A stretch of 64,000 bases of DNA. Source: Leptospira koniambonensis (GTDB taxonomy: Bacteria > Spirochaetota > Leptospiria > Leptospirales > Leptospiraceae). The notes beneath the pieces were generated by a model, which worked only from the letters and a program-made list of their open reading frames with translations, did not search any database and was not told the origin of the DNA. Shown here one piece after another: positions 42,961 to 54,930 of the stretch. Position 1 is the stretch's first letter. Every line of letters starts with the position of its first letter. The stretch covers positions 62,001-126,000 of the forward strand of contig NZ_RQFY01000006.1 in the NCBI RefSeq assembly GCF_004769555.1, written 5' to 3'. Position numbers and translations under genes: made by a program.

Positions 42961-44766
42961 TTGGAAGATTGGATTTTAGAAGGTTATAAATCAAGAGCCT
43001 GGGCAGGTGAAGTAACTGATGCCCAAGAAGGAAAAACTCTCACTTTATTCGGTTGGTCTTTTCGATTCCGAGACCAAGGCGGAGTTATCTTTGTGGATCT
43101 CCGTGATAGGACAGGGATCCTGCAAGTAGTATTACGTAAAGAAATCCTGGGAGAAAACTTTGCTGCTGCGGAAAAGATCCGTTCTGAGTATGTGATCGCA
43201 GTCCAAGGAAAGCTTAAAAAACGGGATGCAGAAAGTATCAATCCCAAGATGAAAACTGGGACGATTGAACTTGTTGTAGACCAACTCATCATTCTGAATT
43301 CTGCAAAAACTCCTCCATTCTCTCTGGACGAATTCGAAGAGATTTCCGAAGAAAACCGCCTGAAATACAGATACTTGGATTTTAGAAGGGACGAACTTAA
43401 GAACAGAATGATAAAACGTCATGAGTTCGTATTCGCGATTCGTAATTATCTAAATTCTCGTAAATTCGTAGAGATTGAGACTCCAATCCTGAATAAGTCC
43501 ACTCCGGAAGGAGCACGTGATTTTTTGGTACCTTCTCGCCTGAACCCGAATTCATTCTATGCTCTTCCTCAATCTCCTCAGATCTTCAAACAGATCCTGA
43601 TGGTGGGTGGAATGGAGAGATATTTTCAGATCGTAAAATGTTTCAGAGACGAGGATCTAAGAGCGGACAGACAGCCTGAGTTCACTCAGTTGGATATGGA
43701 ATTCTCTTTTGTTTCCCAAGAAGAAATTCTCTCCGAGATCGAAGGTCTATTCTCCAAAATAATGAAAGACGTCTTCAGTCTGGATTTTAAAGGTCCATTC
43801 TCTAGAATGCCTTATAAACAAGCGATGGAAGAATATGGTTCTGATAAACCGGACCTTCGTTTTGGAATGAAACTGGTAGATGTTTCCGAAATCGTAAAAG
43901 ATTCAGACTTTCAAGTATTTGCAGGTGCAGTCGCAAATGGTGGAGTCGTAAAAGCAGTCTGCGTTCCTGGCGGTTCTGTAATTTCCAGAAAAGAGATCGA
44001 AGATCTAACCGCCTGGTTGAACAGAGATTATAAAGCAAAAGGCCTCGCATACATGAAACACGGGGCAGAAGGACTCGAATCTACTATTACAAAAAGATTC
44101 ACTCCGGAAGCTCTTTCTAAAATTGCAAGTTTAGTCGGCTCTAAAGAAGGAGACATGGTCTTTTTCGGAGCGGATGAAAGAGAAATTGTAAATCATTCTC
44201 TAGGTGCACTTCGTCTGAAACTTTCGGAAAGATTTGACAAACCTGCAGAAGGAAGCTTTCATATTTCCTGGATCGTGGACTTTCCGATGTTCGAATGGAA
44301 TAAGGACAGCAAACGCTGGGATTCCTTGCACCATCCGTTCACTTCTCCTGGAGATTCCAGTTTGGAAATTTTTTCTTCCGAGGAAAGACTCCAAAAAGAA
44401 GCAGGAAATGCGCTCGCAAAAGCCTATGATCTAGTGCTGAATGGTGTGGAGATCGGTGGAGGTTCCATTCGTATCCATTCCAAAGATGTGCAGACTCGAG
44501 TCTTCTCCACTTTGGGGATTGGACCAGAGGAAGCTAAGGAAAAATTTGGCTTCTTATTGGAGGCCTTGGAATATGGGGCACCTCCTCATGGAGGGATCGC
44601 GTTCGGTATCGATAGGATCATGATGCTCTTGACTGGCGGAAAATCCATCCGAGATGTGATCGCATTCCCTAAAACGCAGAAGGGTGTTTGTTTGATGAGT
44701 GAATGTCCGTCTGAAGTGGAAGAGAAACAGCTCCAAGAATTGAAGCTTAGGTTGATAAAGGTTTAA
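42961..44766 (+). CDS. aspS: Aspartyl-tRNA synthetase
   Basis: Class II synthetase, 601 residues from TTG. N-terminal OB anticodon-binding domain ([27 protein letters not shown]), class II motif 1 [23 protein letters not shown], motif 2 [28 protein letters not shown], bacterial GAD insertion (about 290-420) and motif 3 [16 protein letters not shown]. Length is bacterial type. Whether it also charges tRNA-Asn cannot be told. Confidence 0.95.
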   Translation: MEDWILEGYKSRAWAGEVTDAQEGKTLTLFGWSFRFRDQGGVIFVDLRDRTGILQVVLRKEILGENFAAAEKIRSEYVIAVQGKLKKRDAESINPKMKTGTIELVVDQLIILNSAKTPPFSLDEFEEISEENRLKYRYLDFRRDELKNRMIKRHEFVFAIRNYLNSRKFVEIETPILNKSTPEGARDFLVPSRLNPNSFYALPQSPQIFKQILMVGGMERYFQIVKCFRDEDLRADRQPEFTQLDMEFSFVSQEEILSEIEGLFSKIMKDVFSLDFKGPFSRMPYKQAMEEYGSDKPDLRFGMKLVDVSEIVKDSDFQVFAGAVANGGVVKAVCVPGGSVISRKEIEDLTAWLNRDYKAKGLAYMKHGAEGLESTITKRFTPEALSKIASLVGSKEGDMVFFGADEREIVNHSLGALRLKLSERFDKPAEGSFHISWIVDFPMFEWNKDSKRWDSLHHPFTSPGDSSLEIFSSEERLQKEAGNALAKAYDLVLNGVEIGGGSIRIHSKDVQTRVFSTLGIGPEEAKEKFGFLLEALEYGAPPHGGIAFGIDRIMMLLTGGKSIRDVIAFPKTQKGVCLMSECPSEVEEKQLQELKLRLIKV

Positions 44767-44851
44767 TCGTATCAGGAAAGAACAATTTACTTTCGAAAAC
44801 CAAGACCTGTATCGTAAGATCTGTGGGATCAACGATACGGGTGTCAAAAAT

Positions 44852-45739
44852 TTGGAAAAACAATTGGAGATCGATCTAATCCCGAGAGGGAACGGTTTCC
44901 AGGTAGAAGGAATTCCTACAAAGGTAGAATTCGCCTTAGATTTTTTCAGATTATTGGAAACCAATTACCGCGACAGACCTGATCGGGATTTTACGGACCA
45001 ATTCGATTTCGGTTATCTTCTTAAACAAGCTACTAAAGAAAAGAAGAAGGAAGAGCGTAAGTCGGACGACGAGCCCTTCAAACCTAACGAAAAAATTCTT
45101 ACCACATATAAGGGAAAACATCTTTATTCCAGGACTAAAAACCAGGAAAAGTATATTCAATCTTTCTTAAATAATCTGATCACTTTCGGGATCGGCCCTG
45201 CCGGAACAGGAAAAACATTCCTATCCGTTGCAATGGCCTGCAGATTTTTGCAAAATGGGATCGTAGATAAGATCGTTTTAACAAGACCAGCGGTAGAAGC
45301 AGGGGAGAATCTTGGATTTTTACCTGGGGATCTAAACCAAAAGGTGGATCCGTATCTTCGTCCAGTGTATGATGCTTTGAACGAATGTATTGGTTTTGAA
45401 AAAACCCAAGAATATATCGCACTTACTAAAATTGAGATCGCACCAGTTGCATTTATGAGAGGTCGGACTCTTTCCAAAAGTTTTATCATTTTGGACGAGG
45501 CCCAAAACTGTACTCTTGCTCAGCTTAAAATGATTATGACCCGTTTGGGCCGAAATTCCAGGATGTGTATCTCCGGGGATGTGACCCAAATTGACTTAGA
45601 ACATGGTAGATCCGGTTTCGATCGTGTGGTAAACTTGTTCAGACAGACAGAAGGAATTGGCCAAGTGTTTTTCGGAAAAGAAGATATCACCCGACATCCA
45701 TTGGTTGAGACCATCGTGAGGAAGTTCGAGGAATTGTAA
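44852..45739 (+). CDS. phoH: PhoH family ATPase (start uncertain)
   Basis: RNA-associated P-loop ATPase often next to ybeY. From the first standard start (TTG 44852) 295 residues: Walker [53 protein letters not shown], Walker [35 protein letters not shown]. The same frame is open back to 44759 and encodes [18 protein letters not shown] and [15 protein letters not shown], which matches the FG.ND.NL..LE N-terminus of PhoH. No ATG, GTG or TTG lies there; ATC at 44771 with AAAGG 9 bases upstream is the candidate. Stop overlaps the next ATG. Confidence 0.88.
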   Translation: MEKQLEIDLIPRGNGFQVEGIPTKVEFALDFFRLLETNYRDRPDRDFTDQFDFGYLLKQATKEKKKEERKSDDEPFKPNEKILTTYKGKHLYSRTKNQEKYIQSFLNNLITFGIGPAGTGKTFLSVAMACRFLQNGIVDKIVLTRPAVEAGENLGFLPGDLNQKVDPYLRPVYDALNECIGFEKTQEYIALTKIEIAPVAFMRGRTLSKSFIILDEAQNCTLAQLKMIMTRLGRNSRMCISGDVTQIDLEHGRSGFDRVVNLFRQTEGIGQVFFGKEDITRHPLVETIVRKFEEL

Positions 45740-48147
45740 TGTTTCCCTTGGGATCACTTTTAGAAAGAGGAATGGCTTGGATCACGGATACCTTGACCAA
45801 GATCCGTCCAATTTCTTTCGTGAGAAAATTCCAGGTCATCCTCACTGCTATCACTTTGATCATCGTGACTTGGATGCTTGCCATCCCATTTTTCGGTCAG
45901 GATAAAATTAATCTATCTCAAGACGGTCCTTATTCAGAAGGCAAGAATGCTTTAGATAAGGTTGTATCTACTAAAGATATAGTTTACGAAGACGAAGAAA
46001 AAACGAAGGCCAAAAAATTTAAGTCATTCCAATCTGCTCCGAATTTTTTTGATAGAGATTATAGAGTTCTAATAGATATAATTCGCCCTGCTATCCAGGA
46101 AGATATGGAGAAGTATAGGGAGCCAAAACCAACTGGAGAAGTGAAAACTTCCACAGAATTACTGACTGCAGTTCCAAGATGGAAGAATAGATCCAAAGAA
46201 GAATTAGAACTCCTACTTAAAACTCCTGGAAAATCCAGGGTTAGGGATCTTGTTCAACAATATAGTAATTTAGTTTTTTCTAATTTTTGTATTTTAAGGG
46301 ATCAACCGGTGGATTATTCCGCGATCCGTGCAGCTGAAGCAAGGATCCGTAACTCTGGCGCCAGCGGAAATAAAGAGCAGATTTCTTCTGTAGAGGGTGC
46401 ATTTGTAATTCCTCGTATGTATTTGTATAGAGATAGTGCTACTATCGATACTTTGAATCGTTTGGCTGCGGAGAAGTTACAAGCCACAGATCCTCAGCTT
46501 CTTTCTATTATCCAAAAACTTGCACTGACTTATGTGTATTCTAATCCAGCTTGTACTTATAATGCGGAAGAAACCAAAAATCAAAAACAAGCCGTCATGG
46601 ATAGGACGGAACCTGTAAGTAGCAGGATCAATGCAGGGGAAACCATAGTAAAAGCGGGGGAGACAATCACTCCCGATATCTATCAGAAATTATTAATAGT
46701 AAATAGATATGCGACTCGGGCGAATATTGCATCTATCACATCTATACTTCTAATCCAATCTATTTTTGTAATTATTGTATATGCGTTCTTGAAGAAGTAT
46801 AATCCGAAACGTTTGAATGATGTATCCAGTAACGTGATCGTATTTACATTGATCTGGTCCTTGGTGTTATGGGCTTACTTGGCATCCAAGGCTTTTTTTA
46901 GTTTTGAGAATAGTTACGATTCTGTATTTTACTTCGCACTTGTGATCCCGACTGGAATGGTTTGTCTAATCTTGTCAATGATCTATGATGAACAACTGTC
47001 AATTGCGATTGGTTTTTTCCTTTCCTTCTTTGTGTTTGCTGCATCCAGATATAATCCTACTTCTTTCATTTTAGCTTTCGTAATGACCGTTGTTGCGGCA
47101 ACTTACGGAAGAAAGATGAGAAAGAGGATCGATTTTATCAAAGCCGGATTCTATATGGCTTTGGTCCAGATGTTGATCTCTTCTTCCGGATATTTGTTTG
47201 ATTCCAGGAATTATTGGGTAGCAGTTCCATCCGGTTCTCATTTTAGAGACCTTTGGGAATCAAATATATTCAGATTGTATTTATTATGTTTAGTGAATGG
47301 ATTCGTCTGCTCCACTTTGACTCAATTACTTCTGCCTATTTATGAGTATGTATTCAATATACCTACTCGATTTAAATTGCTGGAACTTGCAGACACTGGT
47401 CATCCATTGCTGCAGGATCTACTGACCAAAGCACCTTCTACTTATACCCATACTTTTTTAGTGGCGGCTATGTCTGAAAGAGCCGCTCAAAATCTGGAAC
47501 TGGATTGGCTTTTGACTAGGGTTGGTGTATATTTCCACGATATAGGTAAGATCCCAAATGCAGGATTTTTCGTAGAGAACCAGCACTTGATCCCTAAGAA
47601 AGAAAATATCGATAAGAATAATCCTGCAAAGGCTGCTAAGATCGTAATCGATCACGTTTTAGACGGAATAGAAATGGCTAAGAAGGCGAGACTTCCAAGA
47701 GAAGTAATCGATTTTATTCCGGAACATCATGGAACTTCTACCATGGCATTTTTCTATCATAAGGCACTTGCAGAACTTTCTCCTTCTCAGAAGAAAAAAC
47801 TGAAAAAAGCAGATTTCCAATATCCAGGTCCTAAACCACAGAGAAAAGAAACTGCGATTGTGATGATTGCAGATAGTTTAGAAGCTGCGAGTAGATCCTT
47901 GGAAGAAGTAACTCCAGAAGCCTTAGATGCACTTATCACAAAGATCGTAAACGGAAAATTGGCGGAGAACCAATTGGATGAATGTGGACTCACATTAGGG
48001 GATCTGGAAGTTGTAAAATATTCCTTCAAGGAAGTTCTTCTTTCTAGTCTTCACTCTAGACCTAAATATCCTAAACCTGAGGATACAAAAGCTTTAGAAG
48101 AGAAGAACAAAAATATTTTGGGGAAACACGCCCCTAAGAGCCACTGA
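45739..48147 (+). CDS. pgpH: 7TM-HD domain phosphodiesterase, PgpH/YqfF-like
   Basis: Family members hydrolyse cyclic di-AMP. 802 residues: one N-terminal membrane helix (about 35-52), a large extracytoplasmic 7TMR-HDED region to about 330 ([24 protein letters not shown]), seven helices (about 335-560), then a cytoplasmic HD domain with [35 protein letters not shown] (HD pair), IDHVLDG, and [31 protein letters not shown]. All HD metal ligands are visible. Sits between phoH and ybeY, the standard order. No c-di-AMP cyclase lies in this window. Confidence 0.92.
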   Translation: MFPLGSLLERGMAWITDTLTKIRPISFVRKFQVILTAITLIIVTWMLAIPFFGQDKINLSQDGPYSEGKNALDKVVSTKDIVYEDEEKTKAKKFKSFQSAPNFFDRDYRVLIDIIRPAIQEDMEKYREPKPTGEVKTSTELLTAVPRWKNRSKEELELLLKTPGKSRVRDLVQQYSNLVFSNFCILRDQPVDYSAIRAAEARIRNSGASGNKEQISSVEGAFVIPRMYLYRDSATIDTLNRLAAEKLQATDPQLLSIIQKLALTYVYSNPACTYNAEETKNQKQAVMDRTEPVSSRINAGETIVKAGETITPDIYQKLLIVNRYATRANIASITSILLIQSIFVIIVYAFLKKYNPKRLNDVSSNVIVFTLIWSLVLWAYLASKAFFSFENSYDSVFYFALVIPTGMVCLILSMIYDEQLSIAIGFFLSFFVFAASRYNPTSFILAFVMTVVAATYGRKMRKRIDFIKAGFYMALVQMLISSSGYLFDSRNYWVAVPSGSHFRDLWESNIFRLYLLCLVNGFVCSTLTQLLLPIYEYVFNIPTRFKLLELADTGHPLLQDLLTKAPSTYTHTFLVAAMSERAAQNLELDWLLTRVGVYFHDIGKIPNAGFFVENQHLIPKKENIDKNNPAKAAKIVIDHVLDGIEMAKKARLPREVIDFIPEHHGTSTMAFFYHKALAELSPSQKKKLKKADFQYPGPKPQRKETAIVMIADSLEAASRSLEEVTPEALDALITKIVNGKLAENQLDECGLTLGDLEVVKYSFKEVLLSSLHSRPKYPKPEDTKALEEKNKNILGKHAPKSH

Positions 48148-48148
48148 C

Positions 48149-48631
48149 TTGTTTGAGTTTTCTTCGGATTTCGATCCGGATTCTCTTCCTTCTTGGTTGT
48201 CCGAATCTTCTCTGGAATCTCGCTGGGAAATTTTAAGTAAATTCTCTTTTCCTACTATTAATACTCATGTTTCTCTTGTTTTGACGGACGATGGATCTAT
48301 CCAAGAGCTGAATCGTGTCAGAAGAGGAAAAGATTATGCGACTGATGTTCTTTCCTTTCCTTTAAGTTTTGATCTGACTCCTTGGGAACTTCCCCCAAAC
48401 AAAAAAGAGAACTTCGGACCCATCTTAAGTTTAGGTGAGATCGTGATCTCTTGGGATACTTGCAAAGCCCAAGCTAAGAGTATAGGTCATAGTGAAGAAG
48501 ATGAATTTTTTAGATTATTCGTGCATGGTTTTTTACATTTAATCGGTTATGATCATGAACGAGGAGAAGAAGATGAGGCTCTAATGAAAGAGAAGGAGGA
48601 TCTATGCCTGGATCTAGTCCTGGGGCCTTAA
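48149..48631 (+). CDS. ybeY: Endoribonuclease YbeY
   Basis: Zinc-dependent RNase for 16S rRNA 3' maturation and ribosome quality control. 160 residues from TTG, one base after the pgpH stop. Signature [11 protein letters not shown] gives the H-x3-H-x5-H zinc set; [29 protein letters not shown] is the central motif. Overlaps recO by 28 bases. Confidence 0.92.
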   Translation: MFEFSSDFDPDSLPSWLSESSLESRWEILSKFSFPTINTHVSLVLTDDGSIQELNRVRRGKDYATDVLSFPLSFDLTPWELPPNKKENFGPILSLGEIVISWDTCKAQAKSIGHSEEDEFFRLFVHGFLHLIGYDHERGEEDEALMKEKEDLCLDLVLGP

Positions 48632-49377
48632 AAAAAACCACTGGCATCGTAATGGAAAGCCGCATCCTTCCCGAAGGAGATGCATTTTTGCGACTTCTAC
48701 CTGAAGAAGGAGAAGTAGGGAGTTTCCGAGTAAAAGGGATCAAAAAAAGTAAAACAAGACCTATCGCCGCTGTGGAACCTGGATCTCTCACTGTATTAGA
48801 TTATTATTTCACCCAAGGAAGAGACACGTTTAACGTAAAAGAGATTGGATTAATCAGAAGATTCGATAAAGCAAAGACAGGATATTCAGGAACTGTTTTA
48901 GTTTCTTATCTGGTGGAACTTGTTTCTTCTTTTTTGACGGAAGGTGGTTCTCATCCAATGGAGTATAAACTTCTTCTGGGCGCCTTAAAAGAATTAGATG
49001 AAGACGGTTACAAACCTGTATTCTTACCTTTTTTCAAACTAAAATTATTATATGTGGGTGGCTTCTTATCCAAAGAAATGGAATGTGCAAGCTGCGGAAA
49101 AAATCTCGCAGAGATCCAATCCTGCAGTTTGGACGAAACACATTTTGAGATAGTCTGTGGGGATTGTGGAAATCCTAAACCGGACAAGTATGGTCTTGTA
49201 TTATTCGTTCAAGATTGTTTGGCTTTGAGATATAGGGACCTAAAGGATAAAAAGATTTCCCTTGAACTCCTGAAGGAGGCGGATAGCTTAAGTAACCGGG
49301 CCTTAAAACCACTTCTTGGCAGAAGACTTAAATCGGAACCTATGTTGTACGATTCCTTAGGGGAAAATCTTGGATAA
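48604..49377 (+). CDS. recO: DNA repair protein RecO
   Basis: Mediator that loads RecA on SSB-coated DNA with RecR. 257 residues. N-terminal OB domain ([42 protein letters not shown]), helical middle, zinc module [11 protein letters not shown] with CGDCGNP (two Cys pairs). Strong AAGGAGG inside the ybeY end fixes the ATG. Overlaps the next gene by 8 bases. Confidence 0.9.
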   Translation: MPGSSPGALKKTTGIVMESRILPEGDAFLRLLPEEGEVGSFRVKGIKKSKTRPIAAVEPGSLTVLDYYFTQGRDTFNVKEIGLIRRFDKAKTGYSGTVLVSYLVELVSSFLTEGGSHPMEYKLLLGALKELDEDGYKPVFLPFFKLKLLYVGGFLSKEMECASCGKNLAEIQSCSLDETHFEIVCGDCGNPKPDKYGLVLFVQDCLALRYRDLKDKKISLELLKEADSLSNRALKPLLGRRLKSEPMLYDSLGENLG

Positions 49378-49627
49378 ACTTTTTAAAACTGCATTTTTAC
49401 TTATCTATACTGTGGGTCTGGTTTTTCTGATCATTCTTCAGGAAAGATGGGGGAAGAAAGATATTCCACCTCGTCCTGTAATGGCCGAGGCTTCTAGAAA
49501 TTGCCAATATCTTGAATGTATCCTCAGGGAGAAAAACCTGGTTCTTGGGGCCTTGGATAAAAGTTGGAAGCTGATCGGAAGCAAAAGATTGTTTCCGGAT
49601 TGGGATGATAACTCCTCTAAAAAATAG
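49370..49627 (+). CDS. Small single-pass membrane protein, unknown
   Basis: 85 residues from TTG with AGGGGA 7 bases upstream, overlapping the recO end. One N-terminal membrane helix (about 6-24), then a short charged periplasmic or cytoplasmic tail with two cysteines (NCQYLECILRE). No family recognised; the tight packing in the recO-argS interval supports it as real. Confidence 0.6.
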   Translation: MDKLFKTAFLLIYTVGLVFLIILQERWGKKDIPPRPVMAEASRNCQYLECILREKNLVLGALDKSWKLIGSKRLFPDWDDNSSKK

Positions 49628-49645
49628 GACATTACAAAAGACAGA

Positions 49646-51412
49646 ATGAAAGAAACGGAAACTCTTAAACAACTCGTTTTAGAAGCTTTAAAGGAAGGAG
49701 TAAAACTCTATTGTGAAAAAGAAGCGCCTAACGTTTCTTTTTCTGATCTAAGGATCCGAGTAGAATATTCCAGAGAAGAATCCTTCGGAGATTATTCCAC
49801 TTCTTTCGCTTTAGAAAATTCCAAACTTCTGGGTAAAAAACCTTTGGATTCGGCTGCACTTCTTGTGAGTTATCTACAAGCCAAGACTGATCTATTCGAA
49901 AAAGTGGATTTTACTCCTCCGGGGTTTGTGAATTTCAGGATATCCCCTTCCTTTTTGATCCAGTTCTTAGAAAACACAATTCAGAAAAAAGAACTATTTC
50001 CTAAATTAGAAAATCCTAAAAAAATAAACTTGGAATTCGTAAGTGCGAATCCAACTGGACCTTTGAATATTGTATCTGCAAGAGCTGCGGCTACTGGAGA
50101 AGCATTTGCAAACTTACTCAAGGCAGTAGGTCATTCGGTAGATAAGGAATTTTACGTAAACGATTATGGAAATCAGGTATTTTTACTTGGTGTTTCCACT
50201 ATGGTACGGATCAGAGAGGCTCTGGGAGAATCTTATTCTATCCAAGAGAATGCAGAAGATGGAAGATCCATCCAAGAAATACTTTCTCAGAATGTGATCC
50301 CAGCGGAAGGATATAGAGGAGATTACCTCAATATCATCGCTAAACAATTATTAGAAAATCCGAATACTGAAAAAGAGATCAAAGCCCATCTTGAAAAGAA
50401 GGAATATTCTGCACTCGCTGAAAAATGTTCCCGTTGGACTGTAGAATCCAATTTGATCTGGCAGAAAAAAGATCTGGATCTATTCGGAGTAAGTTTTGAT
50501 AGATTTTTCTCTGAGACCACACTTCACGAATCCGGAAAAGTTTTGGGTGTACTCGAAAACCTAAAAAAATCCGGCAAAGTATTTGAAGAAGAAGGTAAAC
50601 AGATCTTTAAATCCGAGGATTATGGAGACGACAAAAATCGTGTAGTGGTCCGTGATGATGGACGTCCTACATACCTTCTCGCAGACATAGCGTACCATAA
50701 TGATAAAATTTCCAGAGGTTATGAGAAGATCATAGATATCTGGGGACCGGACCATCACGGGTATATCGCAAGGCTTGCGGGCGCAGTCCAGGCACTAGGT
50801 TATCCTAAAGAAAATTTCCAAGTGATCATTGCTCAACAAGTCAATCTTCTCATGGCTGGCCAGAAGATGAAGATGAGTAAACGTGCGGGAGAATTTCAGA
50901 CCATGGAAGATCTTCTGGGTTATTTGGGAAAACATGCAAAAGATGTTGCACGCTACTTCTTCACAATGAGGTCCCTGGACTCTCCTCTTGATTTTGATCT
51001 GGATCTAGCAAAGGATGAGTCTGATAAAAATCCAGTATTCTATCTGCAATATGCTCACGCGAGAGTTTGCTCTATTTTTAGAGAAGTAGGAACTAACTCC
51101 GAAGCAAAAGCATTAGAAAATCTTGAAATGACAGAAGAGAGAAAAAGACTTCTTTTCTGGATCTCTCGTTTTCCGGAAGAAGTTTTGGATGCTGCTGCGA
51201 CTTTAGAACCTCATAGAATTGCAAATTATTTACAGAATCTTGCAAGAGCATTCACTCAATTCTATATAGCAAAGAATAATCGACTGAAAGATTCGGATGA
51301 GTCTACAAGACTCGGACTCGCAAGAATTTGCCAAGCTACTCGCGTAGTTCTTGCAGAAGGTTTGGCTCTACTTGGAGTTTCTGCTCCAGAAAGATTGGAG
51401 AAAGAAGATTGA
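49646..51412 (+). CDS. argS: Arginyl-tRNA synthetase
   Basis: Class I synthetase, 588 residues. N-terminal Add1 domain ([18 protein letters not shown]), catalytic [19 protein letters not shown] with the class I HIGH box degenerated to [56 protein letters not shown] as the KMSKS-like loop, and a DALR anticodon domain ([16 protein letters not shown] to the end). The TGA overlaps the cinA TTG. Confidence 0.94.
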   Translation: MKETETLKQLVLEALKEGVKLYCEKEAPNVSFSDLRIRVEYSREESFGDYSTSFALENSKLLGKKPLDSAALLVSYLQAKTDLFEKVDFTPPGFVNFRISPSFLIQFLENTIQKKELFPKLENPKKINLEFVSANPTGPLNIVSARAAATGEAFANLLKAVGHSVDKEFYVNDYGNQVFLLGVSTMVRIREALGESYSIQENAEDGRSIQEILSQNVIPAEGYRGDYLNIIAKQLLENPNTEKEIKAHLEKKEYSALAEKCSRWTVESNLIWQKKDLDLFGVSFDRFFSETTLHESGKVLGVLENLKKSGKVFEEEGKQIFKSEDYGDDKNRVVVRDDGRPTYLLADIAYHNDKISRGYEKIIDIWGPDHHGYIARLAGAVQALGYPKENFQVIIAQQVNLLMAGQKMKMSKRAGEFQTMEDLLGYLGKHAKDVARYFFTMRSLDSPLDFDLDLAKDESDKNPVFYLQYAHARVCSIFREVGTNSEAKALENLEMTEERKRLLFWISRFPEEVLDAAATLEPHRIANYLQNLARAFTQFYIAKNNRLKDSDESTRLGLARICQATRVVLAEGLALLGVSAPERLEKED

Positions 51413-52665
51413 ATTCACCTAGGGTCACAGTCATTTCCACAGGTTCAGAACTGACAGCAGGAAGAAGCCAAGATACAAATTCTTCCTGGATTGCAAACGA
51501 ACTTTTCGGATTAGGATATTCTACTCAAAAGTTCCTGGTCCTGCCTGATGATCCTAAATTGATCACCGATGAACTAAAAAACTTAGCTTCCGAGGCTTCT
51601 AAGGAAAATCCAGTCCTTCTTGTGATGACAGGCGGCCTTGGGCCAACTGAAGATGATTATACTTTAGAAGTGGTATGTGAACTCACTTCTTCGAAAGCCG
51701 TCCTGAATGAAAAAGCTCATGACAGGCTCCAAGCATTATATCGTCTTCGCGGAAAAGGATTCCAAGAAGCGCTGACTACAGCATTAAGACAGGTTTCTAT
51801 TCCATCTAATTCTACCGTTTTGAATAATTCTGTAGGAATTGCTCCCGGGTTCTGGTCGGAACTCCAACCAGGTGCTTACTTAGCCTGTATGCCGGGTGTT
51901 CCATCCGAAATGGTGACCATGTTCAAAGAGGAATTGGTCCCTTTAATCCAAAAACAATTCCATTCAGGTGAACTACATTCAGATTTTCTGTTTATCTGGG
52001 GAATGAGTGAGTCTTTATTCCAACAGGAATTTATAGAAGGGATTGAACCATTAAAGAATGGTAAAGCAGTTTGGGGAGTGGCCGCTAAAAAAGGATTTAT
52101 CCGAGTCACTTACCAATCTGAAGACAAAAATTTAGTACAAGAACTAATCCAAAAAACAAAAGAGAAATATCGCGGACTTTGCACCGGAGATTTATTCGAA
52201 GAATTTCCCAAACTTCTCTCAGAAAGAAAACTCACCATCGGAACGATAGAAAGTTGTACTGGCGGACTGGCTGCTAAGATACTTACGGACCGTGCAGGTT
52301 CTTCAGATTATTTTTTGGGATCTGTGGTAAGTTATTCGAATCTGATCAAAGAAAATATAGTTGGGGTTAAAAAAGAGACCTTGGAAGCTCACGGAGCAGT
52401 CAGCGAAGAAACCGCAATAGAGATGGCAGATAACGGAGCAAAACTTCTCGGAACGGATCTGGCGATCAGTATTACTGGTATTGCAGGTCCAGGCGGTGGA
52501 ACTCCTACAAAAAAAGTAGGAACTGTATTTATAGGAACCCATATCAAGGGTGAAAAAACAGAAGTGAAGGAACTCTTTCTTCCATTCAAGAGAGAGCTTT
52601 TCCGAGAAGTGGTGGCCGCTACTTCTCTTTATCTAATGTACAATCGATTGAGGAAACTCGTATGA
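51409..52665 (+). CDS. cinA: CinA family nicotinamide mononucleotide deamidase / competence-damage protein
   Basis: 418 residues from TTG at 51409 (TTGA overlap with argS stop); the frame is open further into argS, but those residues are unlike the family. N-terminal MoaB/COG1058 domain: [60 protein letters not shown]-terminal PncC domain (about 255-415): [60 protein letters not shown], with the catalytic Ser-Cys region. The pair recycles NMN and ADP-ribose. Coupled to the next gene by ATGA. Confidence 0.92.
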   Translation: MNSPRVTVISTGSELTAGRSQDTNSSWIANELFGLGYSTQKFLVLPDDPKLITDELKNLASEASKENPVLLVMTGGLGPTEDDYTLEVVCELTSSKAVLNEKAHDRLQALYRLRGKGFQEALTTALRQVSIPSNSTVLNNSVGIAPGFWSELQPGAYLACMPGVPSEMVTMFKEELVPLIQKQFHSGELHSDFLFIWGMSESLFQQEFIEGIEPLKNGKAVWGVAAKKGFIRVTYQSEDKNLVQELIQKTKEKYRGLCTGDLFEEFPKLLSERKLTIGTIESCTGGLAAKILTDRAGSSDYFLGSVVSYSNLIKENIVGVKKETLEAHGAVSEETAIEMADNGAKLLGTDLAISITGIAGPGGGTPTKKVGTVFIGTHIKGEKTEVKELFLPFKRELFREVVAATSLYLMYNRLRKLV

Positions 52666-53750
52666 TCTATAGGATTTTGGCCCTAAGTTTAGTATTCTTT
52701 TTAGGATTTTATTATTTTTTAGGAAATCCATACGAGTCTGCAAGAACCGTCCAGAAAACCTGGTATTGGAATAAAGAATCTAAGCTTGCAAGTTTTCCTG
52801 ATCCTCGTAGTGATTTTGATCCAGAGAGAACCATTAACGGATACAAAACTAAAACTTCTTATATTAGAATTCCTTGGGGAGAAACTATTCCGACAGACGA
52901 TTCCATCCGAATAGAATATCCGCTCAGAGCCAAAGGATATTTGGCTTACAAAAAGATCGGAAGTTCTGTAGAGTTTTTTTCAGAAGTAGGAGAACTTCTT
53001 TGGACCAAAGATTATAAAAGTTATCCTCGTATCCATCCTGATGGAAATCTTGTGCTCTTCTTATCTGGAGATAATAACCAAGTTTTAGTTTCTGATATTA
53101 ACGGAAATTCTTTAGGCGCCAAAAAACTTGACGGTAGATTTTTAACTGATATCTCATTTGCTCCAAAAGGAATTTCTAATGGAGAAACTGCTGTTTTATT
53201 TTCTGGCGGGGAATTATTTCTTTTAGATGGAAAGGGAGAAAAACTTTTTGAGGAGAGGTTAGGGGAGAAGGAGCCGGTATTTGCAAAAAGTCTTTCTATC
53301 TCCGCTAATGGACAAAAGATAGCAGTTCATTTTCTAAAAAACAATAGAGACTTTATCCGAGTATATGATAGAGACGGATCCGAATCAGAAGAATGGAATC
53401 TTGGTAGAGTGATCCCTTATAAAGTGAATCTTGCAGTTTCGAATGATGGGGGAGTACTTGCTGGTTTCTCTGATAAACTTACCTTATATTCTAAATCGGG
53501 AAAAGTGATCTTCGAAAAGAACCGAAATAAGGCACAATCTGTTTACCAAACTGTATTTCATTCTGGAACTTGGTTTGCTGGTGAATGGGAAGGAAACTTA
53601 GTCTTCTTAGATGAAGAAGGTCATATCCTTAAAGAAGAAAAGATCCGAACTGGAGAAAAACCGTTTCGTTTTTATTCTTCTGGCCGCAATGGAGAAGCGT
53701 TCTTAGAAGGCGGCTCTGATATTGTTCTTTATAGGGAATTAGAGAGATAG
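52662..53750 (+). CDS. Membrane-anchored beta-propeller-like protein, unknown
   Basis: 362 residues. One N-terminal membrane helix (about 4-21). The remainder shows repeated beta blades with WD40/PQQ-like rhythm: LWTKDYKSYPRIHPDGNLVLFLSGDNNQVLVSDINGN, AVLFSGGELFLLDGKGEKLFEE, LSISANGQKIAVHF, FIRVYDRDGSESEEWNL, LTLYSKSGKVIFEK. No catalytic motif. Overlaps cinA by 4 bases and ends the long plus-strand run. Confidence 0.7.
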   Translation: MIYRILALSLVFFLGFYYFLGNPYESARTVQKTWYWNKESKLASFPDPRSDFDPERTINGYKTKTSYIRIPWGETIPTDDSIRIEYPLRAKGYLAYKKIGSSVEFFSEVGELLWTKDYKSYPRIHPDGNLVLFLSGDNNQVLVSDINGNSLGAKKLDGRFLTDISFAPKGISNGETAVLFSGGELFLLDGKGEKLFEERLGEKEPVFAKSLSISANGQKIAVHFLKNNRDFIRVYDRDGSESEEWNLGRVIPYKVNLAVSNDGGVLAGFSDKLTLYSKSGKVIFEKNRNKAQSVYQTVFHSGTWFAGEWEGNLVFLDEEGHILKEEKIRTGEKPFRFYSSGRNGEAFLEGGSDIVLYRELER

Positions 53751-53756
53751 ATTTTA

Positions 53757-53933
53757 GAGACGCGGTTTTATTGGCACGCAGAGGCGCCAAGGCGCAGAGA
53801 GTTAACTAACTAAGTTTGCAGGAGTTCCAACAGCGGATTCCTCTGAGTTTTTTTCACCTTTATATGTTTTAAAAGCTCCGCGTCTCAGCGGCTCTGCGTG
53901 AGAAAATCTCAGCGACTCTTCTTCCTCTGCGTC
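53757..53933. repeat. Dispersed intergenic repeat, copy 4
   Basis: Between convergent genes. Left end GCACGCAGAGGCGCC-AAGGCGCAGAGAG, core GCAGGAGTTCCAACAG, right end CTCCGCGTCTCAGCGGCTCTGCGTGAG followed by a second partial right end CTCTTCTTCCTCTGCGTCTC. Longest copy in the window. Confidence 0.78.
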
Positions 53934-54929
53934 TCAAACCTCATAAATAGAAAGAGACTTATAACCCTTATTTGTCTGTTTATCTAATAGGGCGATAATC
54001 TCTGTCCTTGTGTCTTTTTCTATATTAAAGATCAACTGATCCGAGATCTCTCTACAGATATACAAACCACGACCATGAGAATCTGCAAGACCTGCAGGCA
54101 AACCTGTTGGACTATCCACAGTGATATGTCTGTCCAAACGTTTTAAAATCTCTTTTTTGTTCAAAGAACCGAAATGATCTCGGACTACCACAATATAAGA
54201 ATTCTCTGCGATGCCGTATCCAATCTCAAAATAATCAGTTTCTGCGAGTTGTATATGTTCTAAAGGAACGAGTAAGTCTCTAGAAGGAAGTTCATATTGG
54301 TATTTAGAATTTCCTTTGGAGTCTCTTGGCGCACGGATCATCGCATTAGAAGTAAGCTCTTCTAAGATTTGCTGGACCGCATTCGGTGCTCCTTTTTCGA
54401 TCAGGAATTTGCCAACACGATTACAGATATAATTGCGGTCCTTGTCGGAACTGATTTTACGGAATACAATTCCGTTTTCAGGTGGAACTAAGAATTCTTC
54501 TTCTATGTTTCCTTCTAATATCTTGAAATCTGGGCCGAAGTATTTTTCTACTCCGAATATATCTTTGTACAAAAGTTTTTTGACCATCACAGTGATCAGA
54601 TTGATGTCCAAGAATGAATATTTAGGAATGATATTCCAGATATCATGTTGGTAGGCGAAGTTTATATAATCGTTAATATTATAAGCAGTCATCAAGGAAT
54701 ACTGAACTGTTGGGTATTCCTTTTGGATTGTTTTGATCAGATCTAATCCCGATTTTCCTGGCATACGAATATCTGTGATAACCAGATCCACATGCTCGTT
54801 AGAAAGGATTTTGACTGCTTCATCGTAATTTTCTGCGTCGAAAACTTCGTAATCTCTGACCAGGATATCTTTTACCGCTTCCCGGATGGAGTGTATATCT
54901 TCTACTACTAAGATACGATGATTGGACAA
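53934..54929 (-). CDS. Response regulator with C-terminal HATPase (RsbW/anti-sigma-like) domain
   Basis: 331 residues. Receiver domain 1-120: [12 protein letters not shown] (acidic pair), [13 protein letters not shown] with phospho-Asp near 54, MTAYN (Thr), PKYS (Lys). Residues about 165-325 are a GHKL ATPase of the HATPase_c_2 kind: [14 protein letters not shown] (N box) and [23 protein letters not shown] (G box region). There is no DHp His or DNA-binding domain, so output may be phosphorylation of, or binding to, an anti-sigma-antagonist-type partner. One base after the upstream histidine kinase gene, its likely phosphodonor. Confidence 0.82.
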   Translation of the reverse strand: MSNHRILVVEDIHSIREAVKDILVRDYEVFDAENYDEAVKILSNEHVDLVITDIRMPGKSGLDLIKTIQKEYPTVQYSLMTAYNINDYINFAYQHDIWNIIPKYSFLDINLITVMVKKLLYKDIFGVEKYFGPDFKILEGNIEEEFLVPPENGIVFRKISSDKDRNYICNRVGKFLIEKGAPNAVQQILEELTSNAMIRAPRDSKGNSKYQYELPSRDLLVPLEHIQLAETDYFEIGYGIAENSYIVVVRDHFGSLNKKEILKRLDRHITVDSPTGLPAGLADSHGRGLYICREISDQLIFNIEKDTRTEIIALLDKQTNKGYKSLSIYEV

Positions 54930-54930
54930 T

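Noticed and set aside
53757..53933. CRISPR array
   Set aside because: Repeats are imperfect inverted ends with a single core, not regularly spaced direct repeats with spacers.
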